The translations under genes were made by a program, and so were the position numbers. From contig CBFGRV010000026.1 of the NCBI GenBank assembly GCA_965651265.1, positions 1 to 46,576 on the forward strand: 46,576 nt of DNA. The letters run 5' to 3'. Below, piece by piece: positions 23,097 through 31,474 of this stretch (its first letter is position 1; each line of letters starts with the position of its first letter). This DNA comes from CBFGRV01 sp965651265 (GTDB lineage Bacteria; Bacteroidota; Rhodothermia; Rhodothermales; VXPQ01). Under the pieces are notes generated by a model that saw only the letters and a list, made by a program, of their open reading frames with translations, had not been told where the DNA came from and ran no database searches.

Positions 23097-24968
23097 ATGT
23101 CCTGGCTAAGCACAGAGGACCAGCAGCGCTGGCAGGATGGCTCTTTCTTCGACAGTTACGAACGGCTGGGCGCCCATCCCGCCAAAGACGGTTCGTGGTT
23201 CGCGGTATGGGCACCCTGGGCCGAGCGTGTGGCAGTACTCGGTGAGTTCAATGACTGGAATCCGGACGCTTGCATTTTGGAACGCACTCCTGCCGGCATC
23301 TGGGAAGGCTTTGCAAAGGGGGCGCGTGTGGGGCACAAGTACAAGTACCGCATCCAGCGGGGGATGTACACGGTCGACAAGACGGACCCGTATGCGTTCG
23401 CGATGGAGGGACCCAGCATGGAGGGAAGCGCCAGTGTGGGCCTCGCCTCCATCATCACCGATCTCACCTACGAGTGGGATGACGGCGATTGGATGGCCAG
23501 CCGCGAAGGCCCCGAAACGTTGCACCGACCCGTCTCCATCTACGAAGTGCATCTCGGGTCATGGCGCAAGCGGGGCGCCTATTCGATGAGCTACCGCGAG
23601 ATCGCGAAGCCGCTCGCGGATCACGTCGAGAAGCTCGGTTTCACACACGTCGAGTTCCTCCCGGTGATGGAGCATCCCTACTACGGCTCCTGGGGATACC
23701 AGGTCGTGGGTTACTACGCACCCACGAGCCGATTCGGGACACCGCAGGATTTCATGTACCTGATCGACTATCTCCATCAGCGCGGGATCGGCGTGCTGTT
23801 GGATTGGGTGCCCGCACACTTCGCAACAGATCCACAGGGACTCGTTTTCTTCGACGGCAGCACGCTTTTCGAATACGATGATCCCCAGATGCGCTATCAC
23901 CCGGACTGGGGCACATACGTTTTCGACTACAACAAGCCGGGCGTGAAGAGCTTTCTCGTGTCCAACGCGCTCTTCTGGCTTAAGAAGTACCACATCGACG
24001 GCCTTCGCTTCGACGCCGTGGCCTCGATGCTGTATCGGGATTACTCTCGCGGCGCGACGTGGTCACCGAACCTGTTCGGGGGGCGCGAAAATCTGGAGGC
24101 CATCGACTTCCTCAAGAAGGTCAATGAGGTCGTCTACACGGAGGTGCCCGATGTGCTCATGATCGCCGAGGAGTCGACCGCGTGGCCCGGCGTGTCGCAG
24201 CCCACCTACAACGGCGGCCTCGGCTTCCTTTACAAGTGGAACATGGGATGGATGCACGACACGCTGGAGTACATGCAGCATGATCCCGTGCATCGGAAGT
24301 ACCATCACGACAACCTCACCTTCCCGCTCGTCTACGCCTACGCCGAGCACTACGTGCTGCCGCTCTCACATGACGAGGTCGTGCACGGAAAGGGCTCCCT
24401 ATGGGGCAAAATGCCGGGCGACCCATGGCAGAAAGCTGCGAACCTGCGATTGTTGTATGCGCATCAAATTGGCCACCCTGGAAAGAAGCTCCTTTTCATG
24501 GGATGTGAGTTCGGCCAGGAGGCGGAATGGACGCACGACCACTCCATCGACTGGCACCTGCTCGATGAACCGCTGCACGCCGGTGTCCTTAACTGGGTGA
24601 CCGATCTTTACCACCTGTATCGGGGCCACCCTGCACTCTGGAACGATGAGCCGGGAGGGTTCGAGTGGATCGATTTCGGCGACCGAGAGAATAGCATCGT
24701 CAGCTACATCCGTCGGTCGGAAGGCCGCGAGCTCGTCTTCGCCTTCAACTTCACGCCCGTTCCTCGCTCAAACTACCGGATAGGCGTTCCGCAAGACGGT
24801 CTCTGGAAGGAGATCCTAAACAGCGATGGAGAAGAGTACGGCGGGGGTGGAATGGGCAACTACGGGAGTGTCGAGAGTCATCCGGTGCCGTATCACGGCC
24901 GCCACCACTCGATCGTCGTGACCCTTCCCCCGCTTGGTGTGCTCATCCTCGAGCGAGAAGAAGGGTGA
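23097..24968 (+). CDS. glgB: GlgB: 1,4-alpha-glucan branching enzyme (GH13)
   Basis: GlgB cuts alpha-1,4 chains and re-attaches them as alpha-1,6 branches, completing glucan synthesis by GlgE. The 623-residue protein is a short-form GlgB. It starts directly with one CBM48 domain (FAVWAPWAERVAVLGEFNDWN, near 35-55) and lacks the extra N-terminal module of the 728-residue Escherichia coli enzyme. Motifs include IYEVHLGSWR, FLPVMEHPYYGSWGYQVVGYY, VDWVPAHF-like LLDWVPAHFATD, DGLRFDAVASMLYRDYSR (nucleophile Asp306), LMIAEEST (Glu359) and LPLSHDEVVHGKGSL. The 53-residue distance between nucleophile and Glu equals that in E. coli (405/458). It is last in the glgE-treS/mak-glgB set and is followed by a likely terminator. 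Confidence 0.96.
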   Translation: MSWLSTEDQQRWQDGSFFDSYERLGAHPAKDGSWFAVWAPWAERVAVLGEFNDWNPDACILERTPAGIWEGFAKGARVGHKYKYRIQRGMYTVDKTDPYAFAMEGPSMEGSASVGLASIITDLTYEWDDGDWMASREGPETLHRPVSIYEVHLGSWRKRGAYSMSYREIAKPLADHVEKLGFTHVEFLPVMEHPYYGSWGYQVVGYYAPTSRFGTPQDFMYLIDYLHQRGIGVLLDWVPAHFATDPQGLVFFDGSTLFEYDDPQMRYHPDWGTYVFDYNKPGVKSFLVSNALFWLKKYHIDGLRFDAVASMLYRDYSRGATWSPNLFGGRENLEAIDFLKKVNEVVYTEVPDVLMIAEESTAWPGVSQPTYNGGLGFLYKWNMGWMHDTLEYMQHDPVHRKYHHDNLTFPLVYAYAEHYVLPLSHDEVVHGKGSLWGKMPGDPWQKAANLRLLYAHQIGHPGKKLLFMGCEFGQEAEWTHDHSIDWHLLDEPLHAGVLNWVTDLYHLYRGHPALWNDEPGGFEWIDFGDRENSIVSYIRRSEGRELVFAFNFTPVPRSNYRIGVPQDGLWKEILNSDGEEYGGGGMGNYGSVESHPVPYHGRHHSIVVTLPPLGVLILEREEG

Positions 24969-25074
24969 TAGAAGGGCGCCTGCGGCTTACTCGAGGGTAA
25001 GCTCTAGTTCGATTTTACTGTCGCCTCTTAAGGCTGGGGCCTCTCTGTCGATACTCAAACTATCACCTCGTGTG

Positions 25075-25090
25075 ATTTCGCGTGCGAAAT
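25075..25090. repeat. Inverted repeat in the glgB-queE convergent gap
   Basis: ATTTCGC-GT-GCGAAAT is a 7-bp inverted repeat with a 2-bp centre. A third GATTTCGCG-type segment follows about 10 bp later (near 25099-25108). It lies between the 3' ends of glgB and queE, so a regulatory role is not obvious. The rest of the 24969-25217 gap shows no gene. Confidence 0.35.
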
Positions 25091-25115
25091 TGCCGCCCGA
25101 TTTCGCGCGTGATGG

Positions 25116-25154
25116 GCCCCGCGATCGCTCGCACGGTTGCGGGGCTATTCTTTT
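25116..25154 (+). terminator. Probable intrinsic terminator after glgB
   Basis: GCCCCGC (25116-25122) pairs with GCGGGGC (25139-25145) across a 16-nt loop, followed by TATTCTTTT. It lies about 150 nt past the glgB stop, in the right orientation to end the glgE-treS/mak-glgB transcript. The loop is rather long. Confidence 0.6.
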
Positions 25155-25217
25155 GTGCGCCCATCCCGTAGTGCCCTTCTTCTGTCGCTCATCCGGCCGG
25201 CGTGCCGAACGGGGCTG

Positions 25218-25913
25218 TCATGGTATGCCCAGCAGCTTGTGTGTTTGCAGCGATAACCTCCATGTCGGATGCTCCAGGCAGTACTCCACTGCCGCACGTG
25301 TATTCCCCGCCACGTCGGGGCCATCCATCGGCTGGAGGAAATAGTGTTCGAACGCAAGATGCGTGAAGTTCTCGGGCATGGCTCCCACTTGTGGGTAGAC
25401 CAGCTTCAGTTCATTGCCGGTGGTCTGGACGAGCTGAGCCCCCGCCTTCGGACTCACGCAAATCCAGTCGAGACCCCTGGGCGCGGGGAGCGTGCCGTTT
25501 GTTTCGACGGCAACCTCGAATCCCCGCGCATGCAACGCATCGATCAATAGCTCGTCGAGCTGCAGTAGCGGCTCGCCACCGGTGCATACGACGAAACGCC
25601 GATCCGGGCTCGTCGTCGGCCAGTGCGCCGCCACGGCGTCCGCCAGATCTTTGGGCTTGGAAAACTTGCCTCCGCCCGGTCCGTCCGTGCCCACGAAATC
25701 CGTGTCACAAAACGTGCAGACGGCGGAAGCACGATCCACTTCGCGCCCCGTCCAGAGGTTGCACCCGGCAAATCGCAGGAACACGGCCGGTCTCCCGGTT
25801 TGAGCGCCCTCCCCCTGGATTGTGTAGTATATTTCCTTGATGCTGTAGCTCAACGCGCTTGGTCGAAATGTTACGCCCGGGCGGTTGCAGACCGCGAGGT
25901 CTTTGCTGTACAT
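25218..25913 (-). CDS. queE: QueE: 7-carboxy-7-deazaguanine synthase (radical SAM)
   Basis: QueE rearranges 6-carboxytetrahydropterin to 7-carboxy-7-deazaguanine, a precursor of queuosine (and of preQ0-derived modifications). The protein shows YYTIQGEGAQTGRPAVFLRF, then a cluster motif of the CX14CX2C type (Cys in AGCNLW, then CTFC) followed by DTDFVGTDG, as I recall for Burkholderia multivorans QueE rather than the plain CX3CX2C. FVVCTGGEPLLQ, VAVETNGTLPAP and CVSPKAG are further family motifs. I use the ATG at 25913 (231 residues). A TTG at 25853 would start just before LSYSIKEIYYT and may be closer to the true length; an ATG at 25973 would overlap the divergent thiolase. No other queuosine gene is in the window. 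Confidence 0.9.
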   Translation of the reverse strand: MYSKDLAVCNRPGVTFRPSALSYSIKEIYYTIQGEGAQTGRPAVFLRFAGCNLWTGREVDRASAVCTFCDTDFVGTDGPGGGKFSKPKDLADAVAAHWPTTSPDRRFVVCTGGEPLLQLDELLIDALHARGFEVAVETNGTLPAPRGLDWICVSPKAGAQLVQTTGNELKLVYPQVGAMPENFTHLAFEHYFLQPMDGPDVAGNTRAAVEYCLEHPTWRLSLQTHKLLGIP

Positions 25914-25951
25914 AACAACGCCACTCGGGCAATCGTTCGTGGAATTTTCTG

Positions 25952-27253
25952 ATGACGGAGAACGGTAGCACATTGCGGGATGTCGTCTTCGTGGATGGCT
26001 GCCGAATTCCGTTCCTGCGTTCAGGCACCGGATATGCCCGGCTCACTGCCTACGATCTGGGTCGGATGGCGCTCAGGGCACTCCTCGATCGGACCGGGAT
26101 CGATCCCGCCGTCATCGAACGGGTAATCATGGGCTGCGTGGTGCAGGATGTAAATACGGCCAACGTGGCGCGTGAATCCGCACTCGCGGCCGGAATTCCG
26201 GATCGCGTCCCGGCCTTCACCGTCACCATGGCCTGCATCTCGAGCAATCAGGCTATCGCGATCGCATCCGACCTCATCCGCACGCATCAGGCCGATGTCA
26301 TCATCGCCGGGGGCGCAGAAACCCTCTCGGACCTGCCGATTCGCCTTCGAAAGCCGCTGCGCGCCAAGCTGATCGAGGCTCGCAAGTACAAGTCGCCCAC
26401 GGACTACTTCGAATTCGTGAAAGGCCTCAGCCCGTCAGACTTCCTACCCGAAATTCCTTCCATCGCCGAGTACTCTACCGGGGAAACGATGGGCCAGGGA
26501 GGCGACAAGCTCGCCGCGATGTTCGGTGTCTCGAGGCGCGAACAAGACGAGTATGCCATGCGATCGCATCATCGGGCGGCCCATGCCTGGGAACGCGGCG
26601 TGTTCGATGACGAGGTCTCGCCGGTATCCGTTCCGCCGCAGTTCGAGCCCATTCGCCACGACAACGGCATACGGCCAGACACCAACATGGATAAGCTTGG
26701 TCGGTTGCCTCCCGTTTTCGTGAAGCCCTATGGAACGGTCACGGCTGGAAATTCCTCGTATCTGACGGATGGGGCGTCCGCCGTGCTGTTGATGAGCCGG
26801 CCCGCGGTAGAGAAGTATGGCTTCAAAGCGCAGGCTCGACTGCGCGAATACACCTTCGTCGCGCAGGATCCAGGCGAGGAGCTCCTGTTGGGGCCGGCCT
26901 ACGCCATCCCGAAAGTGCTCGATCGGGCCGGGCTCGCTCTATCCGATATCGACGTATTTGAGCTGCATGAGGCCTTCGCCGGGCAAGTCCTTGCCGTACT
27001 GCGCGCACTGGCATCTCCCGAGTTCGCGCGCTCGCGGCTCGGTCGCAGCTCGCCTATCGGCGAGATTCCGATGGATCGCCTGAACGTGCACGGCGGCTCG
27101 CTTTCGCTCGGCCATCCGTTCGGTGCCACAGGCGCACGCCTCGTGACTACGGCCGTCCGGCGGCTGCAGCGAGAAGGTGGCCGATACGCTCTGGTTTCCG
27201 CGTGTGCCGCAGGCGGCCTCGGCCATGCCATGTTGATCGAGATCGAGCGCTGA
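25952..27253 (+). CDS. fadI: FadI-type 3-ketoacyl-CoA thiolase (trifunctional-protein beta subunit family)
   Basis: This thiolase cleaves 3-ketoacyl-CoA with CoA, the last step of fatty-acid beta-oxidation. The 433-residue product has the nucleophilic Cys95 in VTMACISSNQ, the HEAFAGQVL stretch, HGGSLSLGHPFGATGAR and the second catalytic Cys in SACAAGGLGH. The insertion around residues 125-165 (KPLRAKLIEARKYKSPTDY and following) is typical of FadI/HADHB rather than short acetoacetyl-CoA thiolases. The start ATG at 25952 follows a weak purine-rich stretch and lies 38 bp from the divergent queE start. It is separated by only 3 nt from the FadJ-type gene, its expected partner subunit. Confidence 0.92.
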   Translation: MTENGSTLRDVVFVDGCRIPFLRSGTGYARLTAYDLGRMALRALLDRTGIDPAVIERVIMGCVVQDVNTANVARESALAAGIPDRVPAFTVTMACISSNQAIAIASDLIRTHQADVIIAGGAETLSDLPIRLRKPLRAKLIEARKYKSPTDYFEFVKGLSPSDFLPEIPSIAEYSTGETMGQGGDKLAAMFGVSRREQDEYAMRSHHRAAHAWERGVFDDEVSPVSVPPQFEPIRHDNGIRPDTNMDKLGRLPPVFVKPYGTVTAGNSSYLTDGASAVLLMSRPAVEKYGFKAQARLREYTFVAQDPGEELLLGPAYAIPKVLDRAGLALSDIDVFELHEAFAGQVLAVLRALASPEFARSRLGRSSPIGEIPMDRLNVHGGSLSLGHPFGATGARLVTTAVRRLQREGGRYALVSACAAGGLGHAMLIEIER

Positions 27254-27256
27254 CGC

Positions 27257-29371
27257 ATGGTCGATCGCTTCATCCGAATCGAACGAGACGAGGAGCTCGC
27301 CATCTGGTGGCTCGATGAACCGGGAGAGCGACACAACAAGCTGTCCTCGTCAGCCCTCGAGGAGGTCGCCGCCGCGCTCGAGAACGCGGCCATGGACCCT
27401 ACGGTGCAGGGCATCGTCATCATCAGCGCGAAGCCGGACAGCTTCGTCGTGGGCGCGGATGTGCGCGAGCTGCAGGCGATGACGAGCCGCGAAGAGGCCG
27501 AGGCATTGAGCCGCATGGGACACGAACTGATTCGCAGTGTTCAGCGCCTCGGCAAACCGATGGTCGCCGCCATACACGGACCGGCCGTCGGAGGCGGAAT
27601 GGAACTGGCGCTCGCGTGCGACATGCGCATCGCCACGGACCACCCCGCCACGCGATTCGCCCTCCCCGAAGTGCAACTCGGCCTCGTTCCCGGGGGCGGT
27701 GGAACGCAGCTTCTGCCGCGGCTCATCGGCATCCAGGATGCGCTCCCCTATTTGCTCACCGGAAAGAATGCCTTCCCGCGGCCGGCAAAGAGGCTGGGGC
27801 TTATCGATGCTCTGATTCATCGACCGGGGTTGCTCTTGGCCGCGAAACAGGCCGCACGTGACCTCATCCGAAAAGGCGCGCCTGAACGGCCTGCTTCCTC
27901 TCTGACGGAGCGAGTCCTCGAGGGAAATCCCCTAACCCGACGCGTGATCTATTCGAAGGCGTTGGACCGCGTCAACCGGACGACGCATGGCAGGTATCCA
28001 GCGCCTCCGAGAATCATCGATTGCGTTCGCGAGGGCATCGAGCACGGCATCGATGCCGGCTTCCGGGCCGAGGAAAAGGCCTTTGGCGACCTCGCCATGT
28101 CGGATGAATCGCGGGAGCTCGTTCGACTCTTCTTCGCGAAAAACGAGGCCGAGAAGAATCCGTTCGAGGGCGGAGCCCGCAAGATTCGCCGTATCGGAGT
28201 ACTCGGAGCCGGCCTGATGGGTCAGGGTATCGCGGAGGTGAGCGCGATGAACGGCCTCAATGCCATTGTCAAAGATCAGACCCTTGAGCTTGCCGCCCAG
28301 GCGCGACGCAGTACTTATAAGGCGGCCACACGCCGACTTCGCAAGGGCGCCATCAGCGAGTTCGAGCGCGATGCCATCGTCGAGCGTGTCTCTGCCGTAG
28401 ATTCGTACGACGCCTTCGGACGAATCCATCTCGTCATCGAAGCGGCACCCGAAAACGTCGAGCTCAAGAAGCAGCTCGTTCGTGACATCGAGGCCCATGC
28501 CGCAATCTCCTGCATCTTTGCATCCAACACCTCATCGATACCTATCTCGGACCTGGCCGAGGCCTCCTCACGTCCCGAGCTGGTGATCGGCATGCACTAT
28601 TTCTCGCCGGTCCCCCAGGTGCCCCTGCTCGAGATCATCCGGACTGAGAGAACGCCGCGATGGGTCCTCGCCACCGCCGTCGACGTGGGCCTCGCTCAGG
28701 GAAAGACCGTCATCATCGTCAATGATGGGCCCGGGTTCTATACGACACGTGTGCTGGCCGTGTACATGAACGAGGCACTGAACCTGCTCGATGATGGTGC
28801 CGACATCGAGCGTGTTGATCGTTTGATGCGCGATTTCGGCTTTCCGATGGGCCCGTACGAACTGTTCGATCTCGTCGGGATCGACGTGGCCGCGAAGATC
28901 ACTTCAGTGCTGAGCCGGTTCTTCTCCGCACGAGGGATCCGCCCCAACTCCAAGGCCGCACGAATGGAATCCGCCGGTTTGCGAGGTCGCAAGACGGGGC
29001 GCGGCTTCTATCGCTATGAGGGCGAGAAAAAGAAAGAGGTGGCCGCCGACGCCTATTCATACTTCGACGCAGACCGGCGCGTGGATATCTCGAACGACCT
29101 GATCCTGCAGCGCCTCGTGCTCGCGTTCGTCAACGAGGCCGTCTATTGCCTCGACGAAGGGGTCCTTCAGTCGGCGCAGGACGGCGACGTCGGCGCCGTT
29201 TTCGGGCTGGGATTCCCGCCATACCTCGGCGGGCCGTTCCGCTATATCGACAAGCGCGGTCCGAAGACCATCCTGCGAAAGCTCGAGGAGCTGCGCGATA
29301 CGCGCGGACCGCAGTTCACCCCTTCCGGTCTATTGCGAGCCCACGCCGAAGAGGATCGGCCGTTTTCCTGA
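27257..29371 (+). CDS. fadJ: FadJ-type bifunctional enoyl-CoA hydratase / 3-hydroxyacyl-CoA dehydrogenase
   Basis: The 704-residue protein catalyses the middle two steps of beta-oxidation. The N-terminal crotonase domain (about 1-190) has the oxyanion region VVGADVREL, and both catalytic glutamates are present, in VGGGMELALACD and LPEVQLGLVPGGGG. A linker leads to a Rossmann domain starting near 313 (RIGVLGAGLMGQGIAEVSA), the IEAAPENVELKK and FASNTSSIPI motifs, catalytic His in GMHYFSPVPQVPLLE, and two C-terminal dehydrogenase domains (GPGFYTTRVL; GFPMGPYEL; GLGFPPYLGGPF). It lies 3 nt after fadI, the standard two-subunit arrangement. It also resembles mitochondrial HADHA; FadB cannot be fully excluded, but length and partner favour FadJ. 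Confidence 0.93.
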   Translation: MVDRFIRIERDEELAIWWLDEPGERHNKLSSSALEEVAAALENAAMDPTVQGIVIISAKPDSFVVGADVRELQAMTSREEAEALSRMGHELIRSVQRLGKPMVAAIHGPAVGGGMELALACDMRIATDHPATRFALPEVQLGLVPGGGGTQLLPRLIGIQDALPYLLTGKNAFPRPAKRLGLIDALIHRPGLLLAAKQAARDLIRKGAPERPASSLTERVLEGNPLTRRVIYSKALDRVNRTTHGRYPAPPRIIDCVREGIEHGIDAGFRAEEKAFGDLAMSDESRELVRLFFAKNEAEKNPFEGGARKIRRIGVLGAGLMGQGIAEVSAMNGLNAIVKDQTLELAAQARRSTYKAATRRLRKGAISEFERDAIVERVSAVDSYDAFGRIHLVIEAAPENVELKKQLVRDIEAHAAISCIFASNTSSIPISDLAEASSRPELVIGMHYFSPVPQVPLLEIIRTERTPRWVLATAVDVGLAQGKTVIIVNDGPGFYTTRVLAVYMNEALNLLDDGADIERVDRLMRDFGFPMGPYELFDLVGIDVAAKITSVLSRFFSARGIRPNSKAARMESAGLRGRKTGRGFYRYEGEKKKEVAADAYSYFDADRRVDISNDLILQRLVLAFVNEAVYCLDEGVLQSAQDGDVGAVFGLGFPPYLGGPFRYIDKRGPKTILRKLEELRDTRGPQFTPSGLLRAHAEEDRPFS

Positions 29372-29411
29372 TGGGCGCCCGAAGCGAACACAAAGCGCTG
29401 ATCATCTGCCC

Positions 29412-29426
29412 GGGGTGGCCCACCCC
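29412..29426. terminator. Possible bidirectional hairpin between fadJ and pncA
   Basis: The sequence GGGGTGGCCCACCCC can form a 6-bp stem with a 3-nt loop in the 83-bp gap between the convergent fadJ and pncA. No T tract follows on either strand, so termination is only a guess. Confidence 0.3.
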
Positions 29427-29454
29427 TCGCCCGAACGAGTCGGCAACCTCCGCT

Positions 29455-30081
29455 TTAGTGCTCGATTGCGGCGAGCACCGCGTCGGATGTCGTGAACTCC
29501 GTCTCGACCTCTCGCATGCGTTTGAGCGCCTGATCGAGCGAGCCCTGCGCGTCGATGGCCCGGCACGCGTCTTCGATCACGACGATGTCGAACCCTTCAC
29601 GGCGCCCATCAACCGCAGACCAATGCACGCAGAAATCCAGCGCTAGCCCTGCCAGGTACAGCGTGCGAATGCCGCGCTCCCGCAGATAGCCGGCAAGCCC
29701 CGTGGGCGTTTTCCGGTCGTTCTCGAAGAACGTCGAATAGGAGTCGATCTCCCTCCGGAATCCTTTTCGGATGATGAGCTCGCCACGCGTCGTGTCCAGG
29801 TCAGGACGGAATTCTGCGCCGGGCGTTCCCTGGACGCAGTGATCCGGCCACAGGATTTGCTCGCCGTAGTCCAGTTGGATGCGATCATACGGCTCCTTTC
29901 CTTCATACGATGAGGCGAACGACAGATGCCCGGCCGGATGCCAGTCCTGCGTGAAGATCACATGCTCGAACTCGCCCGTTAACCGGTTCACGATCGGCAC
30001 GATCTGATCTCCCTCCGGCACCGCCAGACTTCCGCCCGGGCAGAAATCGTTCTGGATGTCGACTACCAAAAGTGCACGCAT
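29455..30081 (-). CDS. pncA: PncA: nicotinamidase (isochorismatase-like hydrolase)
   Basis: Nicotinamidase hydrolyses nicotinamide to nicotinate for NAD salvage. The 208-residue protein has the complete catalytic triad Asp8 (VVDIQNDFCPGGSLAV), Lys106 (IIRKGF) and Cys151 (GLALDFCV), and the metal-binding motif TQDWHPAGHLSF with Asp46, His48 and His52. The cis-peptide segment AGLALDFCVHWSA is typical of PncA. The start ATG at 30081 has no clear Shine-Dalgarno site. It lies 69 nt downstream of the stand-alone receiver gene and could share its transcript. It has no obvious functional link with its neighbours. Confidence 0.93.
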   Translation of the reverse strand: MRALLVVDIQNDFCPGGSLAVPEGDQIVPIVNRLTGEFEHVIFTQDWHPAGHLSFASSYEGKEPYDRIQLDYGEQILWPDHCVQGTPGAEFRPDLDTTRGELIIRKGFRREIDSYSTFFENDRKTPTGLAGYLRERGIRTLYLAGLALDFCVHWSAVDGRREGFDIVVIEDACRAIDAQGSLDQALKRMREVETEFTTSDAVLAAIEH

Positions 30082-30150
30082 AGGATCTACACTTCAAGCG
30101 AATTGTCCATCGTACGGCTCGACGTCACGCGGTGGAGGTGTGGGACGTCA

Positions 30151-30597
30151 TCAGCCGGGTAGTTTTACGACCTCGAACCAGAACTTATAGAGCAGACGAA
30201 AGGCATCGACCATATCCGCAAACCGAGCCGGCTTGGTGATGTAGGCATTTACACCGGCGTCATAACTCTGCATCACATCCACATCCGAATTAGATGTCGT
30301 CAGGACCACCACGGGGATCTGCCTGAGATCGGGATCCGCTTTGATCTCCTGCAGCGCCTCCCTTCCATCTTTTCGAGGCATATTGAGGTCAAGCAGGATC
30401 AGGGCCGGACGCGGCGCACTATCCTGATCGGCAAACTTTCCCCGTTGCTTCAGGTAGTCCATCAACTCCTCCCCATTCCAGACCGCACGGACATCGCGGA
30501 CCATCAATTCCTTCTCCAGAACCCTCGTCACTAGCATCCGATCATCTGCATCGTCTTCTGCCAGGAGAATCACCCTGGGTTCGGATCTTGTGGGCAT
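30151..30597 (-). CDS. Single-domain response regulator (Rcp1/CheY-like receiver)
   Basis: A 148-residue protein made of one receiver domain and no output domain. It shows the acidic pair and extension LLAEDDADDRMLV, phospho-acceptor Asp70 in LILLDLNMPRKDG, TTSNSD and Lys122 in ITKPARF. The LNMPRKDGRE motif and longer loop are characteristic of the Rcp1 family, which usually accept phosphate from cytosolic or phytochrome-like histidine kinases. No kinase gene is nearby, so the partner is encoded elsewhere. A strong terminator after sodA lies about 65 bp upstream of its start, so it probably has its own promoter in 30598-30662. Confidence 0.9.
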   Translation of the reverse strand: MPTRSEPRVILLAEDDADDRMLVTRVLEKELMVRDVRAVWNGEELMDYLKQRGKFADQDSAPRPALILLDLNMPRKDGREALQEIKADPDLRQIPVVVLTTSNSDVDVMQSYDAGVNAYITKPARFADMVDAFRLLYKFWFEVVKLPG

Positions 30598-30662
30598 TCC
30601 ATTTCCAGTCTTCGGTGAGAACGGCTGAACGATAACTCACAGACCCTCCACCGCCACATCGC

Positions 30663-30695
30663 AAAAAGGTGAGCGCCCGGCGTCGCACCGGGCGC
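30663..30695 (-). terminator. Intrinsic terminator of sodA
   Basis: On the minus strand GCGCCCGG (30695-30688), a 7-nt loop and CCGGGCGC (30680-30673) form a perfect 8-bp GC stem, followed by TCACC and five T (30667-30663). It begins 15 nt after the sodA stop. A further GGCGCC-rich segment at 30693-30705 could form a competing hairpin. Confidence 0.8.
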
Positions 30696-30709
30696 CGGGC
30701 GCCCAAGAT

Positions 30710-31321
30710 CTAACCGCGCGCCTTGGTGAAATAGCTGGCGACTTGATCCCAATTGACCACATTCCACCAGTTCTTGATGTAATCGGGCCGAGCATTCTGG
30801 TACTTCAGATAGTACGCATGCTCCCACACGTCCAGCCCGAGGATCGGCACATCTCCCTCCATGTAGGGGCTGTCCTGATTGGCCGTCGAATACACCTTCA
30901 GATTGCCATTGCTTACCACAAGCCAGGCCCAGCCGCTACCGAAGCGTGTTGCTCCGGCATTCGAAAACTGCTCCTTGAATGCGGAAAACGAGCCGAATGC
31001 ATCATTGATGGCATTGGCCAGATCGCCCTGCGGTTCACCGCCGCCGTCGGGCGACATGATCGTCCAGAACAGACTGTGATTGGCATGTCCTCCGCCATTG
31101 TTACGGACAGCCGTGCGGATGTCAGCCGGCACTGAATCGATACCCCGCAGAAGGTCCTCGATGGACTTCTGCTGCAAGTCAGAATGCCCCTCCAGTGCAT
31201 CGTTCAGCTTGTTCACATAGCCCTGATGATGCTTCAAATGGTGGATTCGCATCGTCTGCTCATCGATCGTGGGTTCGAGAGCATTGTAGGGATAGGGGAG
31301 ATCAGGAAGTTGGTGTGCCAT
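30710..31321 (-). CDS. sodA: SodA: superoxide dismutase, Mn-type signature
   Basis: The enzyme disproportionates superoxide to O2 and H2O2. The 203-residue protein has all four metal ligands: His27, His82 (GGGHANHSLFW), Asp164 and His168 (LGLDVWEHAYYLK). The metal-preference residues are of the manganese type: glycines before HANHSLFW and Gln149 in TANQDSPYM. There is no signal peptide, so it is cytoplasmic. The start ATG at 31321 has a strong ribosome-binding site. It is followed at once by a terminator, so it is probably a single-gene transcript. Sequence alone cannot exclude iron or cambialistic use. Confidence 0.95.
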   Translation of the reverse strand: MAHQLPDLPYPYNALEPTIDEQTMRIHHLKHHQGYVNKLNDALEGHSDLQQKSIEDLLRGIDSVPADIRTAVRNNGGGHANHSLFWTIMSPDGGGEPQGDLANAINDAFGSFSAFKEQFSNAGATRFGSGWAWLVVSNGNLKVYSTANQDSPYMEGDVPILGLDVWEHAYYLKYQNARPDYIKNWWNVVNWDQVASYFTKARG

Positions 31322-31326
31322 GTATA

Positions 31327-31332
31327 CTCCTT
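31327..31332 (-). promoter_or_regulatory. Ribosome-binding site of sodA
   Basis: AAGGAG on the minus strand lies 5 nt before the sodA start codon. The remaining part of the 31322-31474 gap probably holds the sodA promoter, but I could not place it. Confidence 0.7.
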
Positions 31333-31474
31333 CGATTTGGGTGACAGAATCGCTCGGGTGATCACGTACGCCACAGAGGCGGCAACATCCACTGCGTACA
31401 ACGAGCCGAAATGCGTAGAAGTTTTGGATGACCCCGGCTTTACCGAGGCTTCACGATCTGTCATCCGAAGACAG

